A DNA stretch of 64,000 nt, taken from NCBI GenBank assembly GCA_001310715.1, contig BAXV01000015.1:1-64000 (forward strand). Direction: 5' to 3'. Position numbers and translations under genes: made by a program. Source of the DNA: Pseudovibrio sp. JCM 19062 (GTDB lineage: Bacteria > Pseudomonadota > Alphaproteobacteria > Rhizobiales > Stappiaceae). Positions 51,875 to 63,009 of this stretch are shown one piece after another. The notes beneath the pieces are model-generated. The model was not told the DNA's origin and did no database searches. It saw only the letters and a list, made by a program, of their open reading frames with translations. The number at the start of each line of letters is the position of its first letter. The stretch's first letter is position 1.

Positions 51875-52150
51875 TTAGTGCAGGCGGCGCTCAATGGAAT
51901 AGTCACCACGCTCAACGCGCTCTGGTATTTCCTGCGCAAACTTGGAAACAGCTTCCTCTCCGTAAAGAGAAACCAGATCCAACATGGCAGAGAACAGCGC
52001 TGCATGAGCAAGTGCTGTACTGTCGATACCGTGAGAAAGACCATCCTCCCATGCTTCCTGAATGAAGCTTAGAGCCAGTCGGCGGATGTCTGCATCAGAT
52101 GCATCGACTTCTTCGGTGAATTCGCCGGCGATAGCGTCGTCCTTGATCAT
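51875..52150 (-). CDS. Small conserved helical protein, 91 aa
   Basis: Start ATG 52150 is chosen over the longer frame to 52363, which runs through an AT-rich promoter-like region. Acidic and helical: FTEEVDASDADIRRLALSFIQEAWEDG, then a Leu/Ala helix through LFSAMLDLVSLYGEEAVSKFAQEIPERVERGDYS. No membrane segment or catalytic motif. Function unknown. The 300 bases upstream (52151-52453) hold no gene I can see. Confidence 0.65.
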   Translation of the reverse strand: MIKDDAIAGEFTEEVDASDADIRRLALSFIQEAWEDGLSHGIDSTALAHAALFSAMLDLVSLYGEEAVSKFAQEIPERVERGDYSIERRLH

Positions 52151-52453
52151 GCTGGCTCCATGCCCCTCTATGTGTTGCTTCTTGTTATTTGCCGTTACAT
52201 GTAACGAGCAAAAGAAAACAAATGAAGCATCGCTTGCCTTATCTGTTAAAGGGAAGTTAACACGCAAACCCGCAGGAACAACCGACTCACTGATGTTTTG
52301 GTAAACTCGTCCAGAGCTTCTGCAAGTTATGGTTAATATTTGTGGCAGGGCCCAGTTATCCAAAAAACACGCAAAAATTGTCTGTGGAAAATGAATACAA
52401 CTTAAGTGTTGATCAGTCTCGACTGTACTTACCCGTAACTTCTTGGGTGATGA

Positions 52454-52897
52454 TCAACCTTCATCCGCGAATCTGCGAGAGGCTTCAACAGCCGCCGGAG
52501 TGCAGGTTTGGTACACCGAGGCGAAACCGCGATAGCTCTGGTTAAACCGTTCGACCAGCCGCCGCCGTCTCAACTCATTTTGCACTTCAGCCCCCAGCAA
52601 CGAATACATGCGCTGGCGCCATTCATCCACTTCATCATGACCACACAGTGGGCGTAGATAGTGAAGGGCCCCAAGAATCTCGGAGAGGCGAATGAGCTCC
52701 GGCTCGTAGGGCGGCTCTTTAAGTTCAGGCTGCGTTGGTTGTTCGGGGGCTTCCGGCGTGCTTTGCGCAACGGCAGCAGGTGCCGCACTCAAAAGCATCA
52801 GCACAAGACAAAACCACCGGCCACTTAAGCGGGCAGCTTTCGCAAACCGTTGCCTCGAGCCATTAAGTTTTTCAATGTCAGTCAAGCCACATCCCAC
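52454..52897 (-). CDS. TIGR02301-family secreted protein
   Basis: 147 residues. A signal peptide or anchor (CLVLMLLSAAPAAVAQ) precedes a Pro/Glu-rich linker and then PYEPELIRLSEILGALHYLRPLCG, WRQRMYSLL, RLVERFNQSYRGFASVYQTCTPAA, which is the TIGR02301 family pattern with its two conserved Cys. The family is confined to alphaproteobacteria and has no assigned function. In relatives it is commonly adjacent to a NUDIX hydrolase, as here. The start may be a Met further inside. Confidence 0.8.
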   Translation of the reverse strand: MGCGLTDIEKLNGSRQRFAKAARLSGRWFCLVLMLLSAAPAAVAQSTPEAPEQPTQPELKEPPYEPELIRLSEILGALHYLRPLCGHDEVDEWRQRMYSLLGAEVQNELRRRRLVERFNQSYRGFASVYQTCTPAAVEASRRFADEG

Positions 52898-53012
52898 AGC
52901 ATTTGGTTGCCTTAGATTCTGTAAGGATGGCTGTCTCCCGGCAGTCTGTCCACCATGGAACCTTGGGGATTTCCGGTTTTCCCGTGTTACTCCACCAGAG
53001 TTCCGCGCGAGG

Positions 53013-53425
53013 CTAGTTGCTCCTCAGGAGATCAAGAATGTGTTGCTGCATCCCTAGTGCCAACGGAAGGTGTTGCGTTTCTTCCCAAGTGTACCAACCC
53101 AGCTCTGACGCATCAGAACCAGCTTTTGCATCGCCCTCAACTTGCGTGCAGGTGAAGACGTGAATGCGGTATTGTACTTGACTGTCTTTGGGAGAAGGTA
53201 GGAGACCCGCCAGCTCTTCAGGTCTGAGGCGCTTAACGATGTTTCCTCGTTCAACTCGCGCTGGGCAGCCTCTTCCAGTTTTTCGCCCGCCAGAACTTTA
53301 CCGCCCGGAAAACTCCACAGACCCTTGGAAGGTGAATGAGCCCGTTTCACCAGCAGAACCTTGTTGCTTTGAATACAGGCAACACTGGTCGCCTCAATAT
53401 ACTGCGGAGAACTTGTGTTGCTCAT
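53013..53425 (-). CDS. NUDIX hydrolase, C-terminal frameshift
   Basis: A small pyrophosphohydrolase of about 138 residues. The Nudix box is GGKVLAGEKLEEAAQRELNEET, which matches G-x5-E-x7-REUxEExGU closely (final G replaced by S). N-terminal YIEATSVACIQSNKVLLVKRA and the loop LWSFPGGK are usual. The listed frame derails near 53170; the corrected end LPLALGMQQHILDLLRSN stops at TAG 53013. Start ATG overlaps the upstream unknown gene by four bases. Substrate not predictable; MutT-like housecleaning is plausible. Confidence 0.88.
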
Positions 53426-53931
53426 GAAAACAGTGCGTCGACATCCGCTTGCGTGCTTTCCTGACCACTGACTGCCTCATCCGGCAGATGCCCGTGGATG
53501 ATCGAACCTGCCCGTGAAAGCAGTGGCCGAATGATTGTGACAGCTTTCTCCTGAACGATCTGAAGCAGCTCGTCGGTTGCGTCACCGGAACCCAGCATCA
53601 TTTGTAAGGAGATCACTTCCTGATCAATCTCGGCAATACACTTTTCAAGCGCAGTGCGCAGCTGTTCGTCAACAGCCCCATAGGCGCGAATGGCCAGTTC
53701 CTTTGCAGAAAACTTAGACGCGCTGAAATGTGTGATATAATCAGCTGGTTCCCATGCCAGAACATCTTCTGCGCACTCGGGAATGTCAGGAAGCATTTCA
53801 AGAAGCATAACCACTTCGTTGAAATGATTTAGATAGTCAGTTGCAAGGCCGGTGGATGGATTGATGTTTGCATGCGTTAAAAATTCTGGAGCAAGATCTC
53901 CGTCACCAATTTTATCGCAGTACAAATCCAT
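53422..53931 (-). CDS. Conserved hypothetical protein, 169 aa
   Basis: An acidic, all-helical protein starting MDLYCDKIGDGDLAPEF. Middle part EVVMLLEMLPDIPECAEDVLAWEPADYITHF, end DELLQIVQEKAVTIIRPLLSRAGSIIHG. Intact. Its stop overlaps the NUDIX start (ATGA), so the two form an operon. No domain recognised. Confidence 0.7.
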   Translation of the reverse strand: MDLYCDKIGDGDLAPEFLTHANINPSTGLATDYLNHFNEVVMLLEMLPDIPECAEDVLAWEPADYITHFSASKFSAKELAIRAYGAVDEQLRTALEKCIAEIDQEVISLQMMLGSGDATDELLQIVQEKAVTIIRPLLSRAGSIIHGHLPDEAVSGQESTQADVDALFS

Positions 53932-54017
53932 TGTGCCTCCCAGCTTCTTATCTCTAGTTCGGAACCTATCTCTCGATTGGTTGCAACTTTACTAAAAATG
54001 CGAACAGAGTAATCTGC

Positions 54018-54783
54018 ATGTGTGGTAGATATAGCCTGTCAGCGTCTCCGGAAGAAGTCAAAGCGTTGTTTGATTACGTCGAGCAACCAAATTTTCCACC
54101 GAGATACAACATAGCACCGACTCAGCCAATTGCACTCGTAAAGCACGAAAATGGTGGGCGCCACTTTGGGTTAGCCCGATGGGGCTGGTGCCTCGTGGGT
54201 CAAAGACCCTGCAAGTTTCACGCTTTTGCTCAATGCAAGAGCCGAAACTCTGGAACAAAAGCCCTCGTTTCGCGCAGCCGTTCGCCACCGTAGATGCCTC
54301 ATCCCCGCAAACGGTTTTTATGAGTGGCAACGCAAGGGAGCTGCCAAGCAGCCCTATTGGGTCGCACCGTCTAATGGACGTGTTCTGGCCTTCGCCGGCC
54401 TGTGGGAAACCTACTCCCATCCGGAAGGAGGGGATATTGATACCGCAGCGGTGATCACGGTTGAGGCGAACAGTATGATGAAACCAATTCATCACCGTAT
54501 GCCCGCAATCCTTGCTCCGGAGCAATTTAGCGACTGGCTGAACACCGGCACCATCATGGCCCGCGATGCCGTGAAGCTTCTGCAACCGGCTGAAAATGAC
54601 CTACTGGTCGCAACGCCGGTCTCGACCCGTGTGAACAGCGTTGCAAATGATGCCCCGTCTTTGTGGGATCGGGAAGTTATCCCTGCTCCCGCCCAACCAA
54701 TCAAGGAACCAGCAGATCCAAAACCGCGAAAGAAAGCTGCAAACAGCTCTTCCAAAGACAATGGGCAGCTGGATCTGTTCTAG
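54018..54783 (+). CDS. SRAP protein (HMCES/YedK-like), one or two frameshifts
   Basis: Forms a covalent thiazolidine link to abasic sites in single-stranded DNA through Cys2 (MCGRYSL). Other catalytic residues are visible: the Asn of LNARAETL, GFYEW (Glu), and the His in IHHRMPAI. A frameshift near 54185-54230 separates the N-terminal part (YNIAPTQPIALVKHENG, LARWG) from the rest. About 253 residues, with a Lys-rich C-terminal tail ending QLDLF, which resembles a clamp-binding motif. Start ATG 54018. Confidence 0.9.
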
Positions 54784-54832
54784 CCGTTGTCTCGGCGGGT
54801 GTGTTTGTAAACATCGCGGATGCAGATTAGGC

Positions 54833-54853
54833 GCTCCTGCAAGCTTGAGGAGC
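54833..54853. terminator. Small hairpin between SRAP and GlcD-type genes
   Basis: GCTCCT, a nine-base loop, AGGAGC; no T run. Weak. Confidence 0.3.
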
Positions 54854-54869
54854 ACCCGACGCGAGGGGG

Positions 54870-56281
54870 TTAGAGAATACGGCCCGGATTGAACATGTTG
54901 GTAGGGTCGAGCGCAGCCTTTATTGAGCGCATCATATTCATCTCTGTAGCGCTCTTTACTTCCGCCAGCAGATCACGCTTCAGGATACCAATGCCGTGCT
55001 CTGCGGAAATGGAGCCGTTGTAGCTGGCAACAATGCCGTGCACCACGCGGTTCACTTCATCCCAGCGAGCAAGGTACTCGGCCTTATCGGCACCTTTGGG
55101 CTGGGTGATGTTAAAGTGGATATTGCCGTCTCCCATATGGCCGAATGGCACCGGACGACACCCCGGTACAGCCTCTTTGACTGCCGCAATCGCTTCCTCA
55201 AGAAATGCAGGTACTTTCGCCACCGGTACGGATACGTCATGTTTGATGGACCCGCCCTCAAACTTCTGCGCCTCGGAGAGCGCGTGTCGCAGCCGCCAGA
55301 AATCAGCAGCCTGTGCTTTGCTCTGCGCGAGCAAACCATCGCGCAACAGACCCGCCTCGAAAGCCTCCGTAAAGATAGTCTCTGTCAGCTTGGCAATATC
55401 AATGTCTTTGGTACCCGCTGATATCTCTAGGAGTACATACCAAGGGTGCTGTGCTTCAAACGGATAACGCGATTGTTCCATATGTTCACAGACGAACTGC
55501 ATTCCGGTTTCCGGCATCAATTCAAAACCAGTGAGCATGTTACCAGCGTGGCTTTTTGCCAATGAAAACAGTGAGAGTGCTTGGCAGGCGAATCTAAGGC
55601 AACAAGAGCTACCTCGACCGACGCCGGAGCTGGGTATAACTTGAGGCTGGCACCCGTAATGACCCCCAATGTGCCCTCGGAGCCGATAAATATTTGTTTC
55701 AAATCGTAACCGGTGTTGTCTTTGCGCAGGGTCCGAAGCCCCTCCCAGATCTCACCGTTTGCAAGCACCACTTCGAGACCGAGCACAAGGTCTCGGGTGT
55801 TCCCGTAGGAAAGGACTGCGGTTCCTCCTGCATTGGTTGCAATGTTGCCACCAATCTCACAGGAGCCCTGCGAAGCGAGCGTTAATGGAAACAGTCGATC
55901 GTGTTTTTCAGCTGCATCATGGATGGCTTGTAAGGTGACACCAGCATCCACCACCATCGTATAGCCTTCAGCATCAACGTGGCGAATATTGTTTAATCTT
56001 GAAAGAGATAGCACAATTTCGCTGCCATCTGGATTGGGGATTTGCCCCCCCACCAGACCGGTGTTGCCGCCCTGCGGAACGACCTTCAAATCATACTGAG
56101 CAGCCAGCTTGACGCACTGTGCAACTTCGGATGTGGAACCAGGCCGCAACACCATGGGCGTGGCCCCCCGGAATTTGTCTCGCCACTCAACGAGAAAAGG
56201 GGCTTTGTCATCGTCACTGAGAAGCACATTTGTGTCCCCGATAATGCTCTGAAACGCACTCACAAAATATGGAATAGTCAT
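54870..56281 (-). CDS. FAD-linked 2-hydroxyacid dehydrogenase (GlcD/D2HGDH type), one frameshift
   Basis: A VAO-family flavoprotein of about 470 residues. The FAD domain reads VVPQGGNTGLVGGQIPNPDGSEIVLSLSRLN and SCEIGGNIATNAGGTAVLSYGNTRDLVLGLEVVL. The C-terminal FAD-oxidase domain has the metal/substrate His residues in PFGHMGDGNIHFN and SAEHGIGILKRDLL. A frameshift near 55570 lies in the middle. This pattern fits D-2-hydroxyglutarate or D-lactate dehydrogenases feeding the respiratory chain. Choice between them is not possible. Start ATG 56281. Confidence 0.87.
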
Positions 56282-56456
56282 TTTTGAATCGCAGTGTTGG
56301 AAGTTGATCTGGCATTAACTATCAGATAATGGGGGCGCAATAACACGTCCATGTTTGATTGGACTTTTTTTCGACGGCTTGAAGCCAAGTGAACAGTGTG
56401 CCATAGCACCTTTAATCTGTTCACAAGATCAAGTGATATTCACTCAGGAGAAGAAT

Positions 56457-57268
<812 letters not shown>

Positions 57269-57328
57269 ACTGTTTCTTAGCGTTCCGTCAAAGATCACGC
57301 GAATGCGTAACAGCAGAAAAAGTTGACA

Positions 57329-57356
57329 AAAAGGCGCTCAACAGAGCGCCTTTTTG
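57329..57356 (+). terminator. Terminator after fabI
   Basis: AGGCGCTC, loop AACA, GAGCGCCTTTTT, preceded by an A run. Confidence 0.85.
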
Positions 57357-57500
57357 CGCCTTGGCTATCGCTAAGGTCATGTCTTTTGCAGTTTAAGAAA
57401 GTGTGTATAAGTGTTGTCTTGAAAAGAAGAATAACACGAGTACCTCGTAAGTAACCGCTACAAAGCAGGTTCCGACAAACAACTACCAAAGGCCCGCTGA

Positions 57501-58126
57501 ATGACAGGTTCGTTGATGCCCCTCGCGAAGATTACGCCAACTCCGCTGCTCTACGTGCGTCACGGACAAACAGACTGGAATCTGGTAGGGCGCATGCAAG
57601 GCGGTCAGGATATCCCGCTCAACGAGACAGGCCGCAAACAGGCCCGTCGCAATGGCATGGTCATGAAGGACTTCCTCGTTGATCTGGCAAAACCACCGAC
57701 GACTTTGTCTTTGTCAGCTCTCCCATGGTCCGGGCGCGCGAAACCATGGAGATCCTGCGTAAGGAACTGGGTCTGGTGCCTGAAGATTACAAAGTGGACG
57801 AAAGACTCCGCGAAATCACCTTCGGTGAGGTGGAGGGAATGACTGTTCCTGAAATGAAGGTCACTCGCCCGGAAGTGGTCCGCATGCGCCGCGAAGACAA
57901 ATGGGGGTATGTCCACCCCGGCGGCGAAAGCTACAAAATGGTCTCCGAACGCGTTGCCCAGTGGATGAGCGAGCAGCAAGACCCGATGATCATCGTCGCT
58001 CATGGTGTGGTTATGCGGGTCCTGCGCGGTTTGCTCTGTGGATATGCACCGGCAGAAGTTCCCGATCTGGACACCCCGCAAGACAAGTTCCTGCTTTGGC
58101 GCGACGGTTCCGAGGCGTGGGTCTGA
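57501..58126 (+). CDS. Histidine phosphatase (phosphoglycerate-mutase-like), one frameshift
   Basis: A protein of about 208 residues. The catalytic R-H-G motif is LLYVRHGQTDWN near residue 20, then IPLNETGRKQARRNG, and after an indel near 57700, VFVSSPMVRARETMEIL, the acid Glu in REITFGEVEGMT, and IIVAHGVVMRVLRG with the second His. Likely a small-molecule phosphatase. In Rhizobiales this gene usually lies between fabI and aroC, as here. Confidence 0.88.
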
Positions 58127-58530
58127 AGCTCAACGCTCAGCAGATCCTATGAGAACCGGTCGGAAAGATACGTTCGATTAGCCACCAAAAATACTGAGTA
58201 AATACAAGAAGCTAGAATGGTAGTCTGCTCCACCTACCGATGCTGAGTGGTGGATATCCTGCACCGTACGACGACTCTTGGATCTGCGGCTTACACCGCA
58301 TTTTTCGATTAAGAATTAAGTCACTTTTTTTGCGGCAGTGATGCAATGTGACACACAAAGTGAATAGCAAAACACTGGCAGTCTAAGATATTTTGAAGTC
58401 TCTTACTGCCATCTACGAAAAGGTCCGCTAAAAGGCTGCGGAACTCAAATGTACTTCGTTGCTGCTAGGCCCCAAGCGCTTGCACTCAACTATGAAATCT
58501 CGAACCTCATAAACTTTTTGGAAGATCTGG
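58127..58530. other. Intergenic region before the FabMG-like gene
   Basis: About 400 bases, AT-rich. No gene or strong hairpin seen. GGAAG about 8 bases before ATG 58531 is the ribosome site of the next gene. Confidence 0.35.
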
Positions 58531-59848
58531 ATGACGATGTCTCGACCACTCAAGGCAATCAGTGGCAATACCGTTTTTGGAGAGGGCGACGTTTTCGTAC
58601 TCTTCGGCGAACTTTTTGGACGCGGATATGCGACTGGCCTGCTCGAACAGGCAAAGGCAGCCGGAATGACTGTGATCGGCATTACTGTCGGTCGTCCGGA
58701 CGAAACAATAAGCCACGCAAGCTCACCGCAGAAGAACTCGCTGAAGCCGAAGCCAATCTGGGCGGAAAAATCATCAACGTGCCTCTCCGTGCAGGTTTTG
58801 AGCTTGACGCGCCAGAAGGCGCAGCAACCCCGACCGATCTGGTCAACGAGATGAGCATCAAAGACTGGCAGGAGCATGAACTCGATTGGGATCATGTTGC
58901 GACTTGCCGCGACCTTGGCTCTACCCGCTTCAAGAATGCTCTGTCCGAAGTCATGGAACAGATTGACGCAATGATCCCAGCGGGAAAGAACGTCTTTTTC
59001 GCCCATACAATGGCTGGTGGCATTCCGCGTGCAAAAGTGTTCATGGCGATTGCAAACCGCATCTATAAAGGTCGCGGTGCACGGTACATGCCGTCTCAAT
59101 CTCTTCTCGACAGCGATCTGGGCAAACTGATCCTGCAGAACTTCGAGGAAGTGACTGCAAGCAGCTTTGGCCATCTGCTCGAGGCCAGTAAAGCGTTCCG
59201 TGACCGCATCGAAGCTGCGGGAGGCGAAGTGCGCTACACCGCCTATGGCTATCATGGCACCCGCATCCTGATCGAGGATGAGTATCGTTGGCAGACCTAC
59301 ACCAACTACACGCAGGCTACGCCAAAATGGAGCTGGAGAGACATGCCGAAAACGCTTGGAAAGAAGGCGTAAAGGCAACGGTCTTCAACTGCCCTGAAAT
59401 CCGCACCAACTCTTCTGACGTGTTCTCTGGAATCGAGCTGTCCCTCCTGCCGCTGCTACAAGCTTTCAAGAAAGAAGGCGGCGGCGATTGGGCTGAGGCG
59501 CTCTGGCAGAAGTGTCAGGACATGCTCAAGCCGGAAGCTTCTCTTGAAGACATCCTGCAAACCGTAACCGAGTATCAGACCAGCGAGGCCATGCAGCCGT
59601 TCTACGACTTCCAAGCCTGGCCAATGCCAAACTCGGCGGAGCAGGTCGACAAGACCGTAGGCACCTCGCAGGAAATCGTAGAGCAGCACGATGATCGCAG
59701 TGCTCTGATCAGCGATGAGCTCAGCCAGCATGTTGTTGCAGCAACAGGAATGCTCATCTTTGGTGAAGCAAGTGAACCGACTGGTCCTGTCCTGTGGCTT
59801 GACCATGATCTGGTTGCAAAACGCCTTATTCAGGAATACAGCGCCTGA
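58531..59848 (+). CDS. Conserved protein, possibly FabMG family, two frameshifts
   Basis: About 440 residues after restoring indels near 58705 and 59325. The N-terminal Rossmann-like segment is VFGEGDVFVLFGELFGRGYATGLLEQAKAAGMTVIGITVGR. Further conserved blocks are LTAEELAEAEANLGGKIINVPLRAGFE, IPAGKNVFFAHTMAGGIPRAKVFMAIANRIYKG, VRYTAYGYHGTRILI and CPEIRTNSSDVFSGIELSLLPLLQAF. I recall this architecture as the family labelled enoyl-ACP reductase FabMG in databases, but from memory only. It is not a classical SDR. It lies in the fabI-phosphatase-aroC neighbourhood. Its own terminator follows. Confidence 0.6.
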
Positions 59849-59903
59849 TCCTTCGATAAGGATCACTGACCTGAGTGAAGCTATAATTTGCTCTGATGGA
59901 CTA

Positions 59904-59945
59904 GCAAAAGCCCGGCACGTGACACCACGTCGCCCGGGCTTTTGC
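59904..59945 (+). terminator. Terminator after the FabMG-like gene
   Basis: GCAAAAGCCCGG, a long ACGTG-containing inner stem, CCGGGCTTTTGC. A long perfect outer stem with a T run. Confidence 0.88.
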
Positions 59946-60212
59946 TATGTGAATGGGGCTTGCGTATACAGATCGCCTGCCGCTGAACGCAATTTTTGAT
60001 GCTCTAGGTCCCATTTGCAGGCCTGCAACAGGCAGTAACTACCAAAACCATGAGTTCTTTTTGGGAAATTGATGCAAGTGCTGCAAGGCTCTCAATTGAC
60101 CTCTTGCAAGAACCCACTTAAAACCACTTTAACTCCCAGAGTACGCTCCGTTCGCTTGAAAAGAGTCGGCGAATGCGGTCGTGCTCATGCTCTAAAAGTG
60201 AACCATTAGAAC

Positions 60213-61302
60213 ATGTCCCACAACACCTTTGGTCATCTGTTTCGCGTAACGACTTGGGGCGAGAGCACGGACCGGCACTTGGCTGCGTCATCGATGGCTG
60301 TCCGCCGCTTCTCCCAATTACAGCAGAAGAGATTCAGGTGTATCTGGACCAGCGCAAGCCGGGGCAAAACAAGTTTACGACCCAGCGCCGCGAACCGGAT
60401 CAGGTCAAAATCCTCTCTGGTGTGATGGCGGACGAAGACGGCGTGCAACGCACCACCGGCACGCCCGTCTCCCTGATGATTGAAAACACCGACCAGCGCT
60501 CCAAAGACTACTCCGAAATCAAAGAGCGCTACCGGCCAGGCCATGCGGACTATTCCTACGATGCAAAATACGGCATTCGCGACTATCGCGGCGGCGGTCG
60601 TTCGTCCGCACGCGAGACAGCTGCTCGCGTTGCAGCCGGTGGTTTAGCGCGCAAAGTTATCCCGAATATCCTGATCCGTGCCGCTTTGGTGCAGATGGGC
60701 CCGCACAAGATCAATCGTGACAACTGGGATTGGAACGAGGTGCATAACAACCCGTTCTTCTGTCCGGATGCCGAAGCAGCCAAATTCTATGAGGAGTACC
60801 TTGATGGTATCCGCAAAGCAGGCTCTTCCATCGGCGCGGTGATCGAAGTGGTCGCTGAGAACGTACCTGTCGGACTGGGCGCACCGCTTTACGGCAAACT
60901 GGATCAGGACCTTGCTTCAGCCATGATGTCCATCAACGCGGTAAAGGGCGTGGAGATCGGCAACGGCTTTGAAGCGGCTTCTTTGAGCGGAGAAGACAAC
61001 GCTGATCAGATGCGTATCGGCGAAGATGGCAAGCCCGAGTTCCTCTCCAACCACGCTGGCGGCGTGCTGGGCGGCATCTCTTCCGGGGCTCCGCTCGTGG
61101 TCCGTTTCGCTGTGAAGCCAACGTCCTCGATCCTGACACCGCGCAAGTCCATCACCGCGGTGGGGATGAGGTGGATGTGATGACCAAGGGCCGTCACGAC
61201 CCATGCGTCGGTATCCGAGCAGTTCCGGTCGGCGAAGCTATGATGGCCTGCGTTCTGGCAGATCACGTCCTGCGTGACAGAGGCCAGACCGGCGAGCGCT
61301 AG
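60213..61302 (+). CDS. aroC: Chorismate synthase, two frameshifts
   Basis: Last step of the shikimate pathway, forming chorismate from EPSP with reduced [35 protein letters not shown] (after an indel near 60270), [64 protein letters not shown] and [16 protein letters not shown] are the family signatures. A second indel near 61145 joins SITAVD-type sequence to [18 protein letters not shown]; the stop is TAG 61302. About 363 residues. Start ATG 60213. Confidence 0.95.
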
Positions 61303-61347
61303 GCTCCGACACCTCCAAGATTTATTGGGATTGAAAAGGCGCTGGTT

Positions 61348-61453
61348 TAGAGCGTATTCCCGAAAAGTGGGTCCGGTTTTCGGAGAAGAATACGCGTAAA
61401 AATAAACGCTTAGAGCTTGGTGCGTGAATTCATATGAACGCGACATGCTCTAA
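61348..61453. repeat. RIME-like double-palindrome repeat, copy 2
   Basis: Also 106 bases, in the same orientation as copy 1 at 44035-44140, with four substitutions. It begins 45 bases after the aroC stop. The T run after it (61460-61466) could make the second palindrome act as a terminator. Confidence 0.85.
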
Positions 61454-61652
61454 GCGGCGCCTTTTTTGTTGTGCGCAGCACAAAGCACATCAGAAAAGTT
61501 CTGAACCACGAACCGTTTTTTCACCGCAACATCACCATAAGTACAACCTAGGTAGAAAGAGGCATCCTTTTTTTCTGATTGCCTCTTGATTTCCGAGCAT
61601 AAAAGCATGATTTCAGTATCACTGAAAATTGTAACTCCGAGGAACAAGAAGT

Positions 61653-61861
61653 ATGCGCTTGACCGATTGGCTGGAAGGCTCTGGTGAAAGCAGAAGTGCA
61701 TTTGCACGGCGTGCGGGTCTGTCTCCTGCATCTGTAACTGCACTGTGCAACGACCCAAGCGCATGGATCTCTCGGGATATGCCCAGAAAATCGCGGAAGC
61801 AACGGACCATAAGGTGACACCTAACGATTTTCTCGGACTCATAGAAAACAAGGAGTACGTC
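61653..61861 (+). CDS. HTH-domain leader ORF running into ribB
   Basis: ATG 61653, with GGAAC upstream, opens MRLTDWLEGSGESRSAFARR, then AGLSPASVTALCNDPSAWISRDM: a small helix-turn-helix (XRE/YdaS-like) motif. As given it stops at TGA after about 54 codons. Adding one G near 61780 continues as AQKIAEATDHKVTPNDFLGL, the normal rest of such domains, and then runs without a stop into ribB (IENKEYV-MSQTRVAEAL). So it is either the front of a fusion or an upstream gene overlapping the ribB start, which has its own AAGGAG site. Confidence 0.6.
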
Positions 61862-62938
61862 ATGTCTCAAACAAGAGTAGCCGAAGCCCTGCGTGCGTTC
61901 GAAAACGGCGAGATGGTTGTTGTAACTGACGATGACGACCGCGAAAACGAAGGCGATCTCATTGTAGCAGCCAACATGATCACTCCGGAGCAGATGGCCT
62001 TTATCATCCGCCACACCTCCGGCATTGTCTGTGCTCCGATGACGCTCAAAGAAGCGAAGCGCCTTCACCTTGAGCCAATGGTCGCCAACAACGACGCTCC
62101 ACTGGCAACCGCGTTCACGGTCTCCGTAGACTACGCGCCGGGCCTGACAACCGGCATCTCTGCTGAACAGCGCTGTGCAACGGTGCGCGGCCTTGCCAAC
62201 CCCAATGCAGGTGCAGCGGACTTCGTTCGTCCCGGCCATATCTTCCCGCTGGTGGCAAAAGAGGGCGGTGTCCTCATGCGCTCCGGTCACACGGAAGCTG
62301 CTGTCGACCTGTGCAAGCTCACCGGACTACCGGAAATTGGCGTGATCAGTGAACTGGTGAACGACGACGGCACCGTCAAACGTGGTGAACAGGTCGAAGC
62401 CTTTGCAAACGAGCACAAGCTGAAAATGGTGTCCGTTGCAGATCTTATCGCTTGGCGTCAGCGCCACGAGAACCTTGTTAACCGCATTGATGAGTTCGAC
62501 GTGGAGACCACCGCAGGCAAGGCACGGGCCATCTCATATTCTACTCCATTCGACAGTGTTAGCCACCTGGCGTTGGTCTTCGGTGACATCCGTGATGGTC
62601 AGGACATTCCTGTCAGACTGCATCTGGGAAATGTTCTCGATGACGTGTTTGGTCAGAGCAAACCTCTCGAAGCAATCATGGAAGACTTTGCGGAACGAGG
62701 TAAAGGCATTATTGTTTACCTGCGCGAAGGTGCGGTAGGTGTTGCAAACAAGTCCAACCGCCATCGCGATAATCTGGAGGCTGCCGAAAATGAGCAGCAC
62801 GAGTCCGCTCAAGGCCGGTCAGAGGATTGGCGCGAAGTCGGACTTGGGGCACAGATTCTGAAGGATCTGGGGGTAACTTCGATCCGGGTGATCGCATCGC
62901 GTGAGCGCCACTATGTTGGCCTTGAAGCTTTGGCCTGA
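61862..62938 (+). CDS. ribB: 3,4-dihydroxy-2-butanone 4-phosphate synthase with degenerate GCHII domain
   Basis: Makes DHBP from ribulose 5-phosphate for riboflavin. ENGEMVVVTDDDDRENEGDLIVAANM, AFIIRHTSGIVCAPMT, CATVRGLANPNAGAADFVRPGHIFPL and HTEAAVDLCKLTGLPEIGVISELVNDDGTV carry the acidic and His active-site residues. The C-terminal 150 residues are related to GTP cyclohydrolase II but lack the Cys triad that binds zinc (LHLGNVLDDVFGQSKPLEA in its place), so that half is probably inactive, as in other alphaproteobacterial RibB proteins. Intact, 359 residues. Start ATG 61862 with AAGGAG. No FMN riboswitch core is present upstream. Confidence 0.93.
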   Translation: MSQTRVAEALRAFENGEMVVVTDDDDRENEGDLIVAANMITPEQMAFIIRHTSGIVCAPMTLKEAKRLHLEPMVANNDAPLATAFTVSVDYAPGLTTGISAEQRCATVRGLANPNAGAADFVRPGHIFPLVAKEGGVLMRSGHTEAAVDLCKLTGLPEIGVISELVNDDGTVKRGEQVEAFANEHKLKMVSVADLIAWRQRHENLVNRIDEFDVETTAGKARAISYSTPFDSVSHLALVFGDIRDGQDIPVRLHLGNVLDDVFGQSKPLEAIMEDFAERGKGIIVYLREGAVGVANKSNRHRDNLEAAENEQHESAQGRSEDWREVGLGAQILKDLGVTSIRVIASRERHYVGLEALA

Positions 62939-63009
62939 AAGTGGAAGCAACGGAAACGCCTGCGGACTAAAGTATTGCCCCCGGCGCAATAATGGAGAGT
63001 GGCGGGGGT

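Noticed and set aside
61454..61652. Possible FMN riboswitch before ribB
   Set aside because: None of the conserved FMN-aptamer core blocks is present; the stretch is AT-rich with a T run and the end of the RIME-like repeat.
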